A stretch of DNA of 10,374 nucleotides from an uncultured Collinsella sp. (lineage in GTDB: Bacteria; Actinomycetota; Coriobacteriia; Coriobacteriales; Coriobacteriaceae). Below the pieces are notes generated by a model. The model saw only the letters and a program-made list of their open reading frames with translations. It made no database searches and was not told the DNA's origin. How positions within the stretch are numbered: position 1 is the first letter of the stretch; each line of letters starts with the position of its first letter. Location: positions 1 through 10,374 of the forward strand of contig CABQHR010000049.1 of NCBI GenBank assembly GCA_902463875.1, given 5' to 3'. Made by a program: the position numbers and the translations under genes. Below, in pieces: positions 1 to 6,397 of this stretch.

Positions 1-25
1 AATCTGTTGCTCCCTATACTAGCGC

Positions 26-127
26 ACCTGCCAAAAAGGGACAGGTTTATTTTGGTAGGTGCCAACGGGGACGATGCGTTTTCCCAGATAAAACCTGTCA
101 AAATAAACCTGTCCCTTATTGGCAGGT
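26..127. repeat. REPIN-like double palindrome (two inverted REP-type units)
   Basis: Two 28-bp arms at 26-53 and 100-127 are reverse complements with one mismatch. The match weakens but continues inward to about 60 and 93. Each 35-bp arm (26-60 and 93-127) is itself bounded by a short inverted repeat: ACCTGCC with GGTAGGT on the left, ACCTGTC with GGCAGGT on the right. The shared core is GGGACAGGTTTATTTT. About 32 bp of unrelated sequence separates the arms. Two small palindromic units in inverted orientation is the architecture of REPINs, which RAYT (Y1 transposase-like) proteins are thought to mobilise. No transposase gene lies in the window. The fold could also stop transcription from whatever lies upstream. 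The geometry is certain; the REPIN label is inference. Confidence 0.7.
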
Positions 128-130
128 CGT

Positions 131-136
131 TACAAT
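131..136 (+). promoter_or_regulatory. Possible -10 element upstream of the HAD-LysR operon
   Basis: TACAAT matches the sigma-70-type -10 consensus in five of six positions and lies 30 bp before the HAD start, immediately after the repeat. No convincing -35 hexamer stands 16-18 bp upstream, because that position falls inside the right repeat arm. The same 10-mer TACAATGGTT occurs upstream of the uracil permease at 6321. It is a weak call based on one hexamer. Confidence 0.3.
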
Positions 137-165
137 GGTTACGGTGAAAATGACTGGGGGGCTCT

Positions 166-1074
166 ATGATCAAACTTGTGCTGACCGATATGGACGATAC
201 GCTGATTCCCGCTGGACAAGACGGCGCCAGCGACTATGCCATCGAGGGCATTCATGCCATGCAGGCGGCGGGGCTGCACTTTGGCCCGGTTTCGGGTCGC
301 CAGCCGTCCGCGATGGGCTGGATGTTCAGCAATCGCGCCGAGTGCTTCTCGACCGGCGCGTTCTGCAACGGCCAGGTTATGTTTGTCGACGGTCAGGCGG
401 TCGCTTCGCGCGCGACCGACAACGATGCCCTGATGCGTCTGGCCGATTACCTCGAGCAAGAGACCGACGATACCTATCTAAAGGTCTACAGCCTGGGTGA
501 CGACTTTTGGGATAACGATGCCTATTGCGTGACGAGCGACCCCGAGCGCGTGCGTCGCGCTATGGAGTCGGGCGGAAACGCGTGGCTCAAAGGCGAAGAG
601 GCCCCGTGCCGTCCCGTTGTCGATGATGTCCCGGTATACAAGGCGAATATCTGGAGCGCCCGCTCGCGTGAGGAGCTCGCGGAGCTACGCGAGCGCGTTG
701 CCGCTGAGGTGCCGGAACTCTCGCTCGTGTTCCCCAACAACCGTGTGCGCCTGTTCGACATTCTCCCGGCCGGCTGGGACAAGGGCTGCGCCACGCTCGA
801 GCTGGCACGCGCTTTGGGCCTGACGCCCGACGAGGTGGCCGTGTTCGGCGATTCCGATAACGACCTGCCCATGATCGATGCCGTTTTCAACTCCGTGGCG
901 GTCGCCAATGCCAACGAGGCCGTCACGGCTGCCGCGCGCTGGCATATCGGTGCCGCGGCAGACGACGCGGTCGCCGAGGCTCTGCATCAGATTGCCGCCA
1001 GTGCTGCGACGGGGGAGATGCCGCCGTTTATGCGCCTGCCGGGTGCGGCCGGCGTGGATCTCGCGAACAGCTAA
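166..1074 (+). CDS. Cof-type HAD-IIB family phosphatase
   Basis: The 302-aa product is a cytoplasmic haloacid dehalogenase-type hydrolase. Such enzymes usually dephosphorylate sugar phosphates, nucleotides or cofactor phosphates through an aspartyl-phosphate intermediate with Mg2+. Motif I is DMDDT (nucleophile Asp8, acid/base Asp10). Motif II is the Ser of SGR (Ser43). Motif III is the Lys of GWDKG (Lys206), in the typical Cof-family context. Motif IV is FGDSDND (Asp229, Asp233). Residues about 85-200 form the C2-type cap. The length is slightly above the usual 260-290 aa, with a loose C-terminal tail after about residue 275. The ATG at 166 follows a G-rich run at 156-161, a poor Shine-Dalgarno sequence. 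The stop codon overlaps the AAGGAGG of the next gene, so the two are probably co-transcribed. The substrate cannot be read from the sequence. Confidence 0.93.
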   Translation: MIKLVLTDMDDTLIPAGQDGASDYAIEGIHAMQAAGLHFGPVSGRQPSAMGWMFSNRAECFSTGAFCNGQVMFVDGQAVASRATDNDALMRLADYLEQETDDTYLKVYSLGDDFWDNDAYCVTSDPERVRRAMESGGNAWLKGEEAPCRPVVDDVPVYKANIWSARSREELAELRERVAAEVPELSLVFPNNRVRLFDILPAGWDKGCATLELARALGLTPDEVAVFGDSDNDLPMIDAVFNSVAVANANEAVTAAARWHIGAAADDAVAEALHQIAASAATGEMPPFMRLPGAAGVDLANS

Positions 1075-1084
1075 GGAGGCCACT

Positions 1085-1981
1085 ATGAAGCTCCAGCAGC
1101 TCAGATATGTCGTCAAGGTTGCCGAGTGCGGCAGCATCACCGAGGCCTCGCGCCGCCTCTTTGTGTCGCAGCCCTCGATTACCGCGTCGATTCGCGACCT
1201 CGAAAATGAGATGGGCGTGCATATTTTTGAGCGCACCAACAAGGGCGTCATTGTGTCCGAGGAGGGCGAAACCTTCTTGGGCTACGCGCGCCAGGTGCTC
1301 GATCAGGCCGACCTGCTCGAGGACAAGTACAAAGGCGCGTCCGAGCAGGTGCCGCATTTTAGCGTGAGCTGCCAACACTATTCATTTGCTGTCAACGCGT
1401 TTGTCGATGTGATTCGCGAGTTCGATGCCACGCGCTACGACTTTACCTTGCGCGAGGAACAGACCCACGAGATTATCGAGGATGTCGCGCATATGAAAAG
1501 CGAGCTGGGCATCCTGTACCTGTCCGAGCACAATCGAGAGGTCATCGAGCGCATGCTGGCGGCTAACGAGCTCGTGTTCGAAGGGCTCTTCTGCGCCACG
1601 CCGCACGTTTTTGTGTGCGCAGACCATCCGCTGGCGGGCCGCTCGAGCGTGACGCTCGAGGACTTGGAAGACTACCCGTTCCTGTCCTATGAGCAGGGCA
1701 GCTATAACTCGTTCTACTATTCCGAAGAGCTGACCTCGACGTTTGAGCGCCGCAAGAATATCCGCGTGCGCGACCGTGCAACGCTGTTCAACCTGGCTAT
1801 GGGCCTTAACGGTTACACGGTGTGTTCGGGCGTGATCAGCCATGAACTTAACGGTCCCGGTATTATCTCGATTCCGCTCGATGTAGACGAGTACATGGAG
1901 ATTGGCATCATCACGCGCAAGAACACGACGCTCACGCGCTATGGGCAGGCCTATATCGACGCGATTCGTCAGCATATTTAG
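1085..1981 (+). CDS. LysR-family transcriptional regulator
   Basis: The 298-aa product has the standard LysR length and layout. Residues 1-60 form the winged helix-turn-helix (LQQLRYVVKVAECGSITEAS, then SQPSITASIRDLE and FERTNKGV), followed by a linker helix. From about residue 90 there is a periplasmic-binding-like effector domain. The frame is open further upstream to 878, but ATG 1085 is the true start. It has AAGGAGG at 1073-1079 with 5 bp spacing, and translation begins exactly at the conserved MKLQQLRY. The preceding HAD gene ends 10 bp before, so they probably form one operon. The effector is unknown. A T-N11-A palindrome typical of LysR sites lies 3 kb downstream, before the MetE-like gene (5034-5048). 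LysR proteins often control methionine and cysteine genes, so that site is a possible target, by inference only. Confidence 0.95.
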   Translation: MKLQQLRYVVKVAECGSITEASRRLFVSQPSITASIRDLENEMGVHIFERTNKGVIVSEEGETFLGYARQVLDQADLLEDKYKGASEQVPHFSVSCQHYSFAVNAFVDVIREFDATRYDFTLREEQTHEIIEDVAHMKSELGILYLSEHNREVIERMLAANELVFEGLFCATPHVFVCADHPLAGRSSVTLEDLEDYPFLSYEQGSYNSFYYSEELTSTFERRKNIRVRDRATLFNLAMGLNGYTVCSGVISHELNGPGIISIPLDVDEYMEIGIITRKNTTLTRYGQAYIDAIRQHI

Positions 1982-2082
1982 CCTTTTGAGCGGTGCCCTA
2001 TTTAGACTTAGCGCCGTTCGATTTACCGCGAACGTCCCAGGGTGAGGCTGTATTTCGAGCCACATGTCCCATTAACCGTTGC

Positions 2083-2122
2083 CCCCTCGCATTACCATCA
2101 AAGTGAGCCGCTATGCGAGGGG
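2083..2122 (+). promoter_or_regulatory. Inverted repeat covering the LuxR-type gene's ribosome binding site
   Basis: CCCCTCGCAT (2083-2092) and ATGCGAGGGG (2113-2122) are perfect 10-bp reverse complements with a 20-nt loop. The 3' arm contains most of the GAGGGGAGG Shine-Dalgarno sequence, which sits ideally for the GTG at 2131. In RNA the fold would hide the ribosome binding site. As DNA, two half-sites centred 30 bp apart (about three helical turns) could be an operator. Either role is inference; the repeat itself is plain in the sequence. Confidence 0.6.
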
Positions 2123-2130
2123 AGGTCGCC

Positions 2131-3150
2131 GTGGATCGGATATATACCGATAGCTGGCGTTTCCCCATGCCGCTTATGTGCGCGGCGTTTGAGCCCGGAA
2201 CGCTCGACAAAACCCTCGACGTGATGCTCAAAGATGACTATGGCGTTATCGCGCGTGCTGAGGCGCACTACTATCGCGGTTGCCCCGATGAGGCACAACG
2301 CCTAGCAGAGCCGTACTTACTATCGGATGACCTTTCGCTCCGTCTTTCGGCATGCCTGTTGTGCGCCTATGCAAATCTGTCGCTGAATCGCGCATTGGCG
2401 GCGCGCCGCTGCCTTGCGTATCTCAAGGAAACAGGGAAGGGTCAAAGGACGACAAAGGATCCACGCGTCCAGGCTTCATATATGCTGCTTGCGGCGAGCG
2501 CCTGTGTGCTGCTGCATTTTCCCTCGCCGGTGTCACGCGGCGAATTCGATTTATATGCATCTCTGCTGCCCGAGGGGCTGCGCCTGTTTGCAACCTATGC
2601 ACTGGCGCACCGTGCCTACCTCGACGGCGATTACGGACGCTGCGTGGGTATGGCGGAGAACGCCTTGTCGATGAAACAGGAGAGCTATCCCGTCCCTGAG
2701 GTCTTCTTGCACCTGATTGCCGCCGTTGGGTGGATTAACCAACGCGAGGCCGACCGTGCGAATGCTCATTTTATGCGTGCCTGGCAGATTGCGCAGCCCG
2801 ACGGTCTGATTGAAATCGTCGGCGAGCATCACGGGCTTTTGCAAGGCGTGTTGGAGTCATGCCTAAAGAAGGACCATCCACAGGAGTTCGCGGAGATTAT
2901 CAAGGTTACCGAGCGGTTTAGCCGCGGTTGGCGTCGTGTGCATAATCCGGGGGCGGGCGCCACCGTTGCCGAAAGCCTGACCACGACGGAGTTTGCCATC
3001 GCTATGCTGGCCTGTCGCGGCTGGACCAACGATGAGATTGCCGCTCACATGGGTATCTCGCGTGGCACGGTTAAGAATCGCCTGTCGAACACCTACGCCA
3101 AGTTGGGCATAACGAGTCGCGCCGCGCTGAAACAGTTTGTATTGCTGTAG
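2131..3150 (+). CDS. Transcriptional regulator with C-terminal LuxR-type HTH
   Basis: The 339-aa product ends in a GerE/LuxR DNA-binding domain (about residues 282-339). Its signature is LTTTEFAIAMLACRGWTNDE, followed by IAAHMGISRGTVKNRLSNTYAKL. The remaining 280 residues are helical and rich in Ala and Leu, with patterns such as ALAHRAYLDGDYGRCVGMAE that suggest TPR-like helical pairs as in MalT-type regulators. No ATPase, receiver or autoinducer-binding domain is evident. ATG 2113 would add six residues but has no good ribosome binding site, and its codons are the Shine-Dalgarno sequence itself. I prefer GTG 2131, preceded by GGGGAGG at 2119-2125. It is convergent with the surface-protein gene at 3292-4884. 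Its target and signal are unknown. Confidence 0.85.
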   Translation: MDRIYTDSWRFPMPLMCAAFEPGTLDKTLDVMLKDDYGVIARAEAHYYRGCPDEAQRLAEPYLLSDDLSLRLSACLLCAYANLSLNRALAARRCLAYLKETGKGQRTTKDPRVQASYMLLAASACVLLHFPSPVSRGEFDLYASLLPEGLRLFATYALAHRAYLDGDYGRCVGMAENALSMKQESYPVPEVFLHLIAAVGWINQREADRANAHFMRAWQIAQPDGLIEIVGEHHGLLQGVLESCLKKDHPQEFAEIIKVTERFSRGWRRVHNPGAGATVAESLTTTEFAIAMLACRGWTNDEIAAHMGISRGTVKNRLSNTYAKLGITSRAALKQFVLL

Positions 3151-3210
3151 GTGACGGGGCGGGTGCGCCTTTTTGGACGAACAATTGAATCGGGGTCGTT
3201 CAAACGAGGC

Positions 3211-3240
3211 GCGGCCGCCGGTGGGAGGTCCGGCGGCCGC
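3211..3240. terminator. GC hairpin between convergent genes (possible terminator)
   Basis: GCGGCCGCCGG (3211-3221) and CCGGCGGCCGC (3230-3240) form a perfect 11-bp stem with an 8-nt loop. It lies between the LuxR-type gene stop (3150) and the surface-protein stop (3292), where a bidirectional terminator is expected. Neither side carries a proper T-tract, so intrinsic termination is uncertain. It may instead be a pause site or an mRNA-end stabiliser. Confidence 0.45.
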
Positions 3241-3291
3241 TAACCATGGGACGGTGCGCGCCCGCGTTGATCGAGCGCGCGAAGTTTGGAG

Positions 3292-4884
3292 TTACGAGCG
3301 CTTGCGGCTGGTAAAGATGCCGGCGACGATGGCTGCCACGCCCGTGATGGCGGCAGCGACAGCGCCCATAGCGGAAGCGTCGCCTGTAGCCGCGAGCGCG
3401 TCCTTGGTGTCGACATGCTTGATGGTCGCAGCGGCGGTCGTTATCTTAGGCTTCGACTCGGGCTTCGCCTGGGGCGTATCCACCGGAACGATGACGGCGC
3501 GCTTGGCGATGGCGTCGCTGTACAGGTCTGTAATCACGTCGCTGGCGGTGCCGATGGTCTGTCCACGCTGGTGCAGGATGTCATCGGTTTCGTTGTCAAC
3601 GAAGTGTACGTCACAAATGCGTCCACCGTCAGGTGTTTCGATAATACTGTCGACGATATCGATCGTACCGGAAATGCTTCCGTCGCCGCTGTTGACAACG
3701 GCCAAAATGGCGGCGGTATCACCTTCTGCCGTTACGCGGCTGCGCGTGATGGAGATGGTCGCGGGCGTTAGGCCGTTTTCGGTAATGGCGATGATGCCAA
3801 ACGTGCGGGCAGTCGCATCTGGCTCGACTACAACAAAGTCGCTATAGCAGATGGGTGGCAAGGGCTGGTTGCCATTGTCGCGGTTGATGTAGTGAGCAAT
3901 GGCCTCGACGGTTGAATCGCTGATAAAGATGCGCCCGCCAGAGCCGCCGGGGTAGAAATTATACGAGCTGATTCCAGCGGCATTTTCGCCTTCGGCATAT
4001 GCGTGAACGAGCGAGCCGTTTTTAATGGTGATGTCACCCTCGTCGGTGTAGATGGCGGTGGGGCTGTCTTCGCGCGCTGGGTATGCATACGCTCGTACGG
4101 TCGCCGCATCAATGGTCAGGCCATCGAAGGCATATATGCCGATGCCGAATCCCTGAGCGGTTAGCGTGCTGTTGGATACCGTGAGGGTTTCTTCGGCGAC
4201 GATGCCGCAGTCCTGCTCGGAGCGTGCGTCGACTGTGCCGCCGCCGGTTACGGTTATGTCGCCGCCGGCGCGGATACCCTCGGCGTGCGTACCATTGGCG
4301 GTAACGGTTCCGCTCGTATTGATTGAAAGGTCATTATCAGCATATATGCCGTTGGCGTCGCCCGTGACGTTAACGGCACCTGTTCCGCTGATCGTCATAT
4401 CGCCCGCTGAATACAAGGCGTCGCCTTCTGCTGTTGCCGTCAGGGTTCCCGTTCCGGAGATGTTGAGCTCGGCACTCTCGCTGGTGACGCTTTCGACGGA
4501 AATGCTGTTGCCTTCGTCATTGGCAACCGTATTGTTGCCCTCGTAGCTTACGTTGAGCTTGCCGCCGGCAGCGATGCCTCCGCCGTTATAACCATTGAGT
4601 GTCATGTTGTCGGCGCCGTCCCAGGCCCACGTGCTGCCGTCGCCAGCTGTGGCACCGGCGGTATAGGTGCTGCCGTCGACCTTGACCCACTCGGCTGCAA
4701 ACGAGACGCTCGGCATGAGCAGCGAGCTCACGGTAAGTGCGCAGGTCAGGCCGCAAACAATGCGGCGGGTCACGCGGCGCCAGCTGCCACAGGTGAGAAC
4801 GGCGCGCTGGCGCACGGGGGCCTCGGCGTAATGAAGCCCTGCAACACGATCGGTGTGGCGCGTGGGGGTCGTAAACGTGGTCAT
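3292..4884 (-). CDS. Sortase-anchored beta-helix surface protein (copy 1)
   Basis: The 530-aa product is predicted to be exported and wall-anchored. Residues 1-63 form a long signal peptide: a basic N region with SWRRVTRRIV (34-43), a hydrophobic core, and a likely cut at SFA/AEW. Residues 64-120 form a module shared with copy 2 (WxWDGAD, LNGYxGG, GKLNxSY). Residues about 125-330 and 360-425 hold repeated rungs of about 20-22 residues of the type GDITVTGGGTVDA...GIxA, as in right-handed beta-helix or carbohydrate-binding repeat proteins. A divergent loop lies at about 330-360. A short Pro/Lys linker (468-480) precedes LAATGD (497-502), a hydrophobic helix (505-524) and the RKRS tail. ATG 4884 is chosen because GGAG stands 5 nt upstream; an upstream in-frame start at 4923 is less likely. 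No enzymatic motif is seen. Adhesion or glycan binding is inference. Confidence 0.85.
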   Translation of the reverse strand: MTTFTTPTRHTDRVAGLHYAEAPVRQRAVLTCGSWRRVTRRIVCGLTCALTVSSLLMPSVSFAAEWVKVDGSTYTAGATAGDGSTWAWDGADNMTLNGYNGGGIAAGGKLNVSYEGNNTVANDEGNSISVESVTSESAELNISGTGTLTATAEGDALYSAGDMTISGTGAVNVTGDANGIYADNDLSINTSGTVTANGTHAEGIRAGGDITVTGGGTVDARSEQDCGIVAEETLTVSNSTLTAQGFGIGIYAFDGLTIDAATVRAYAYPAREDSPTAIYTDEGDITIKNGSLVHAYAEGENAAGISSYNFYPGGSGGRIFISDSTVEAIAHYINRDNGNQPLPPICYSDFVVVEPDATARTFGIIAITENGLTPATISITRSRVTAEGDTAAILAVVNSGDGSISGTIDIVDSIIETPDGGRICDVHFVDNETDDILHQRGQTIGTASDVITDLYSDAIAKRAVIVPVDTPQAKPESKPKITTAAATIKHVDTKDALAATGDASAMGAVAAAITGVAAIVAGIFTSRKRS

Positions 4885-5025
4885 GGTCGCTCCAATCTCT
4901 CGCGTGGCCTTGGCGATCACCACTAAGCGTATGGGCGATAGGGCAGAGCTGCTAGTGCCATATGGGCACGAAAATGGCTATTTGCACTGGCGGGCAGCAT
5001 GGGGATCGGGGGCATTGGCCTGTTG

Positions 5026-5053
5026 ATAGTAAGATAGGAAAATCCTATATCAA
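5026..5053 (-). promoter_or_regulatory. Candidate promoter for the surface-protein gene
   Basis: On the minus strand TTGATA (5053-5048) and TACTAT (5031-5026) are separated by 16 bp, matching the -35 consensus at five and the -10 consensus at four of six positions. Transcription would start near 5019 and give a leader of about 135 nt. The palindrome at 5034-5048 fills the spacer, so a bound protein would be expected to block or reshape this promoter. This is a prediction only. Confidence 0.35.
5034..5048. promoter_or_regulatory. LysR-type palindromic operator candidate (T-N11-A)
   Basis: ATAGGAAAATCCTAT is a perfect 6-bp inverted repeat around AAA and contains the T-N11-A pattern of LysR sites (T5035, A5047). 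Its centre is about 66 bp before the predicted start of the MetE-like transcript (near 5107). LysR activators commonly bind near -65. It also lies between the -35 and -10 of the candidate divergent promoter. The ATAG...CTAT outline resembles the methionine-regulator boxes described in streptococci. The protein that binds it is not shown by the sequence. Confidence 0.5.
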
Positions 5054-5071
5054 ACCAATTAAAACGCATAT

Positions 5072-5100
5072 TTTACGATAGCAATTTTGGCGCTCATACT
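5072..5100 (+). promoter_or_regulatory. Candidate promoter for the MetE-like gene
   Basis: TTTACG (5072-5077) and CATACT (5095-5100) are separated by 17 bp, each matching the sigma-70 consensus in four of six positions. The predicted start is near 5107, giving a leader of about 33 nt. That is too short for a SAM or T-box riboswitch, which fits control by a DNA-binding protein. The match is moderate. Confidence 0.35.
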
Positions 5101-5139
5101 CTGTCTCGTTAAAGCAACCAATTGCAAAGGGAGAAACCT

Positions 5140-6273
5140 ATGAGCACTTCGACCCAGCTGAACGCGCCGTTTCGCGCCGATATTGTCGGCAGTTTTCTTC
5201 GTCCGCAGGCCGTGAAGGACGCCCGTGCGGCCTATGCCGCGGGCACGCTCGACGATGCCGGCCTTAAGGCTGTCGAGGACGAGGCTATTCGCGACTTGGT
5301 GGCCAAGCAAAAGGCCGCTGGCCTGCAGGTGATTACCGATGGCGAGTTCCGCCGCAGTTACTGGCACCTCGACTTTATGTGGGGCCTCAACGGTGCTGAG
5401 CGTCGCACCTCGCGCAACGGCTATATGTTCCACGATGAGGAGACCACTGCCGACACCGCCGTGGTAACCGGTCCCATTAGCGGCGAGAATCATCCGTTCG
5501 TCGAGCACTTCAAATTTGTCAAGGCGCTCGAGGGGGAGGGCCAGGTCGCGCGGCAAACTATTCCGGCGCCGATCCAGACGTTCTCCGAAGTCACGCTCGA
5601 CCGCTGCGATGGCCAGCAGGAGAGCCTGCGCGCTGTCTATAAGACCGACGAAGAGCTCGCCGACGCCATCGCGGCGGCATACCGCACCGTGATTGCCGAC
5701 CTGTATGCCGCAGGCTGCCGCAACATTCAATTTGATGACTGCACCTGGGGCATCTATTGCGATACCGACTTTGTGGCAAAGACTGGTATGAGCCCGGTCG
5801 ACCTGCAAAAGGTGTCCGAGCTGGGCGTGGCGCTCAACAACGCCGCCATCGAGGGCAAGCCCGACGATTTGGTCATCAACACGCATGTGTGCCGTGGTAA
5901 TTACCACTCCACCTATGCCTTCGAGGGCGGCTATGACCCCATCGCGCCGTACCTGTTCGCACACGAGAACGTCGATGCGTTTTACCTTGAGTTCGATACG
6001 CCGCGTGCCGGTGGCTTTGAGCCGCTCAAGTACGTTGCCCCCGGCAAGAAGGTCGTGTTGGGCCTAGTGACCACCAAGGCCGCTGAGCTTGAGGACGAGG
6101 ATGCCATCGTCGAGCGTATTCACGAAGCTGCAAAGTATGTTCCGCTCGAGAACCTGTATCTGTCGCCCCAGTGCGGTTTTGCTAGTTGCGAGATTGGCAA
6201 CAAGCTGACCGAGGACGAGCAATGGGCAAAGATCGCGCTGGTCAAACGCATTGCCGAGCGCGTTTGGAAGTAA
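5140..6273 (+). CDS. MetE-like methyltransferase, core domain only (YxjG/YxjH type)
   Basis: The 377-aa cytoplasmic protein corresponds to the C-terminal catalytic half of cobalamin-independent methionine synthase, about half the length of full MetE. It matches the size of Bacillus YxjG/YxjH. The family transfers a methyl group to a zinc-bound thiol, normally homocysteine. The expected zinc ligands are visible: His249 and Cys251 (THVCRGN), Glu284 (YLEFD) and Cys345 (PQCGFAS). Other family blocks are RADIVGSFLRP near the N terminus, TDGEFRR (67-73), GPISG (111-115) and QFDDCTW (197-203). ATG 5140 follows AAAGGGAG at 5126-5133; an in-frame TTG at 5122 is rejected. The folate-binding N-terminal half of MetE is absent, so the methyl donor may not be polyglutamyl-folate. 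The homocysteine role is likely but not proven for this subfamily. Confidence 0.9.
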   Translation: MSTSTQLNAPFRADIVGSFLRPQAVKDARAAYAAGTLDDAGLKAVEDEAIRDLVAKQKAAGLQVITDGEFRRSYWHLDFMWGLNGAERRTSRNGYMFHDEETTADTAVVTGPISGENHPFVEHFKFVKALEGEGQVARQTIPAPIQTFSEVTLDRCDGQQESLRAVYKTDEELADAIAAAYRTVIADLYAAGCRNIQFDDCTWGIYCDTDFVAKTGMSPVDLQKVSELGVALNNAAIEGKPDDLVINTHVCRGNYHSTYAFEGGYDPIAPYLFAHENVDAFYLEFDTPRAGGFEPLKYVAPGKKVVLGLVTTKAAELEDEDAIVERIHEAAKYVPLENLYLSPQCGFASCEIGNKLTEDEQWAKIALVKRIAERVWK

Positions 6274-6320
6274 CGCTACCGGTTGCAGGTGACGGCGCGT
6301 GCGAGACATGGCGTATCGCG

Positions 6321-6326
6321 TACAAT
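6321..6326 (+). promoter_or_regulatory. Possible -10 element upstream of the uracil permease
   Basis: TACAAT lies 72 bp before the permease start in the 124-bp gap after the MetE-like gene, without a clear -35 partner. A short stem, CGGGCA (6345-6350) with TGCCCG (6363-6368), follows in the presumed leader. No PyrR-binding consensus or attenuator with a T-tract was recognised. No clear terminator follows the MetE-like gene, so read-through is also possible. Confidence 0.3.
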
Positions 6327-6397
6327 GGTTCGGATCGTATCGTTCGGGCAGGTTATCCGATATGCCCGGGCGCCCTTCCATTTTTGAAAGGACTCTC

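Noticed and set aside
2015..2034. Terminator after the LysR gene (CGTTCG/CGAACG stem)
   Set aside because: A 6-bp stem with no T-run following is too weak to call.
1382..2065. 227-aa open frame antisense to the LysR gene
   Set aside because: It lies opposite an unambiguous LysR effector domain and looks like a codon-bias shadow.
3173..3847. 224-aa plus-strand frame opposite the C-terminal part of surface-protein copy 1
   Set aside because: Its Ala/Val/Ser-rich translation is the mirror of the repeat-rich gene. The minus-strand frame has a signal peptide, rungs and a sorting signal.
4124..4500. Repeated gccgccggcg-like blocks in surface-protein copy 1, considered as a DNA repeat or CRISPR array
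   Set aside because: The spacing is irregular and in frame. The repetition comes from encoded beta-helix rungs, not from a DNA-level array.
5101..5139. SAM riboswitch or T-box before the MetE-like gene
   Set aside because: The predicted leader is only about 33 nt and shows no conserved riboswitch stems, T-box or terminator.
5059..5964. 301-aa open frame antisense to the MetE-like gene
   Set aside because: It overlaps a gene with clear zinc ligands and a good ribosome binding site. Long antisense frames are common in GC-rich DNA, and its translation shows no recognisable domain.
6274..6397. PyrR-type attenuator before the uracil permease
   Set aside because: Only a 6-bp stem is present, with no PyrR consensus loop and no terminator T-tract.
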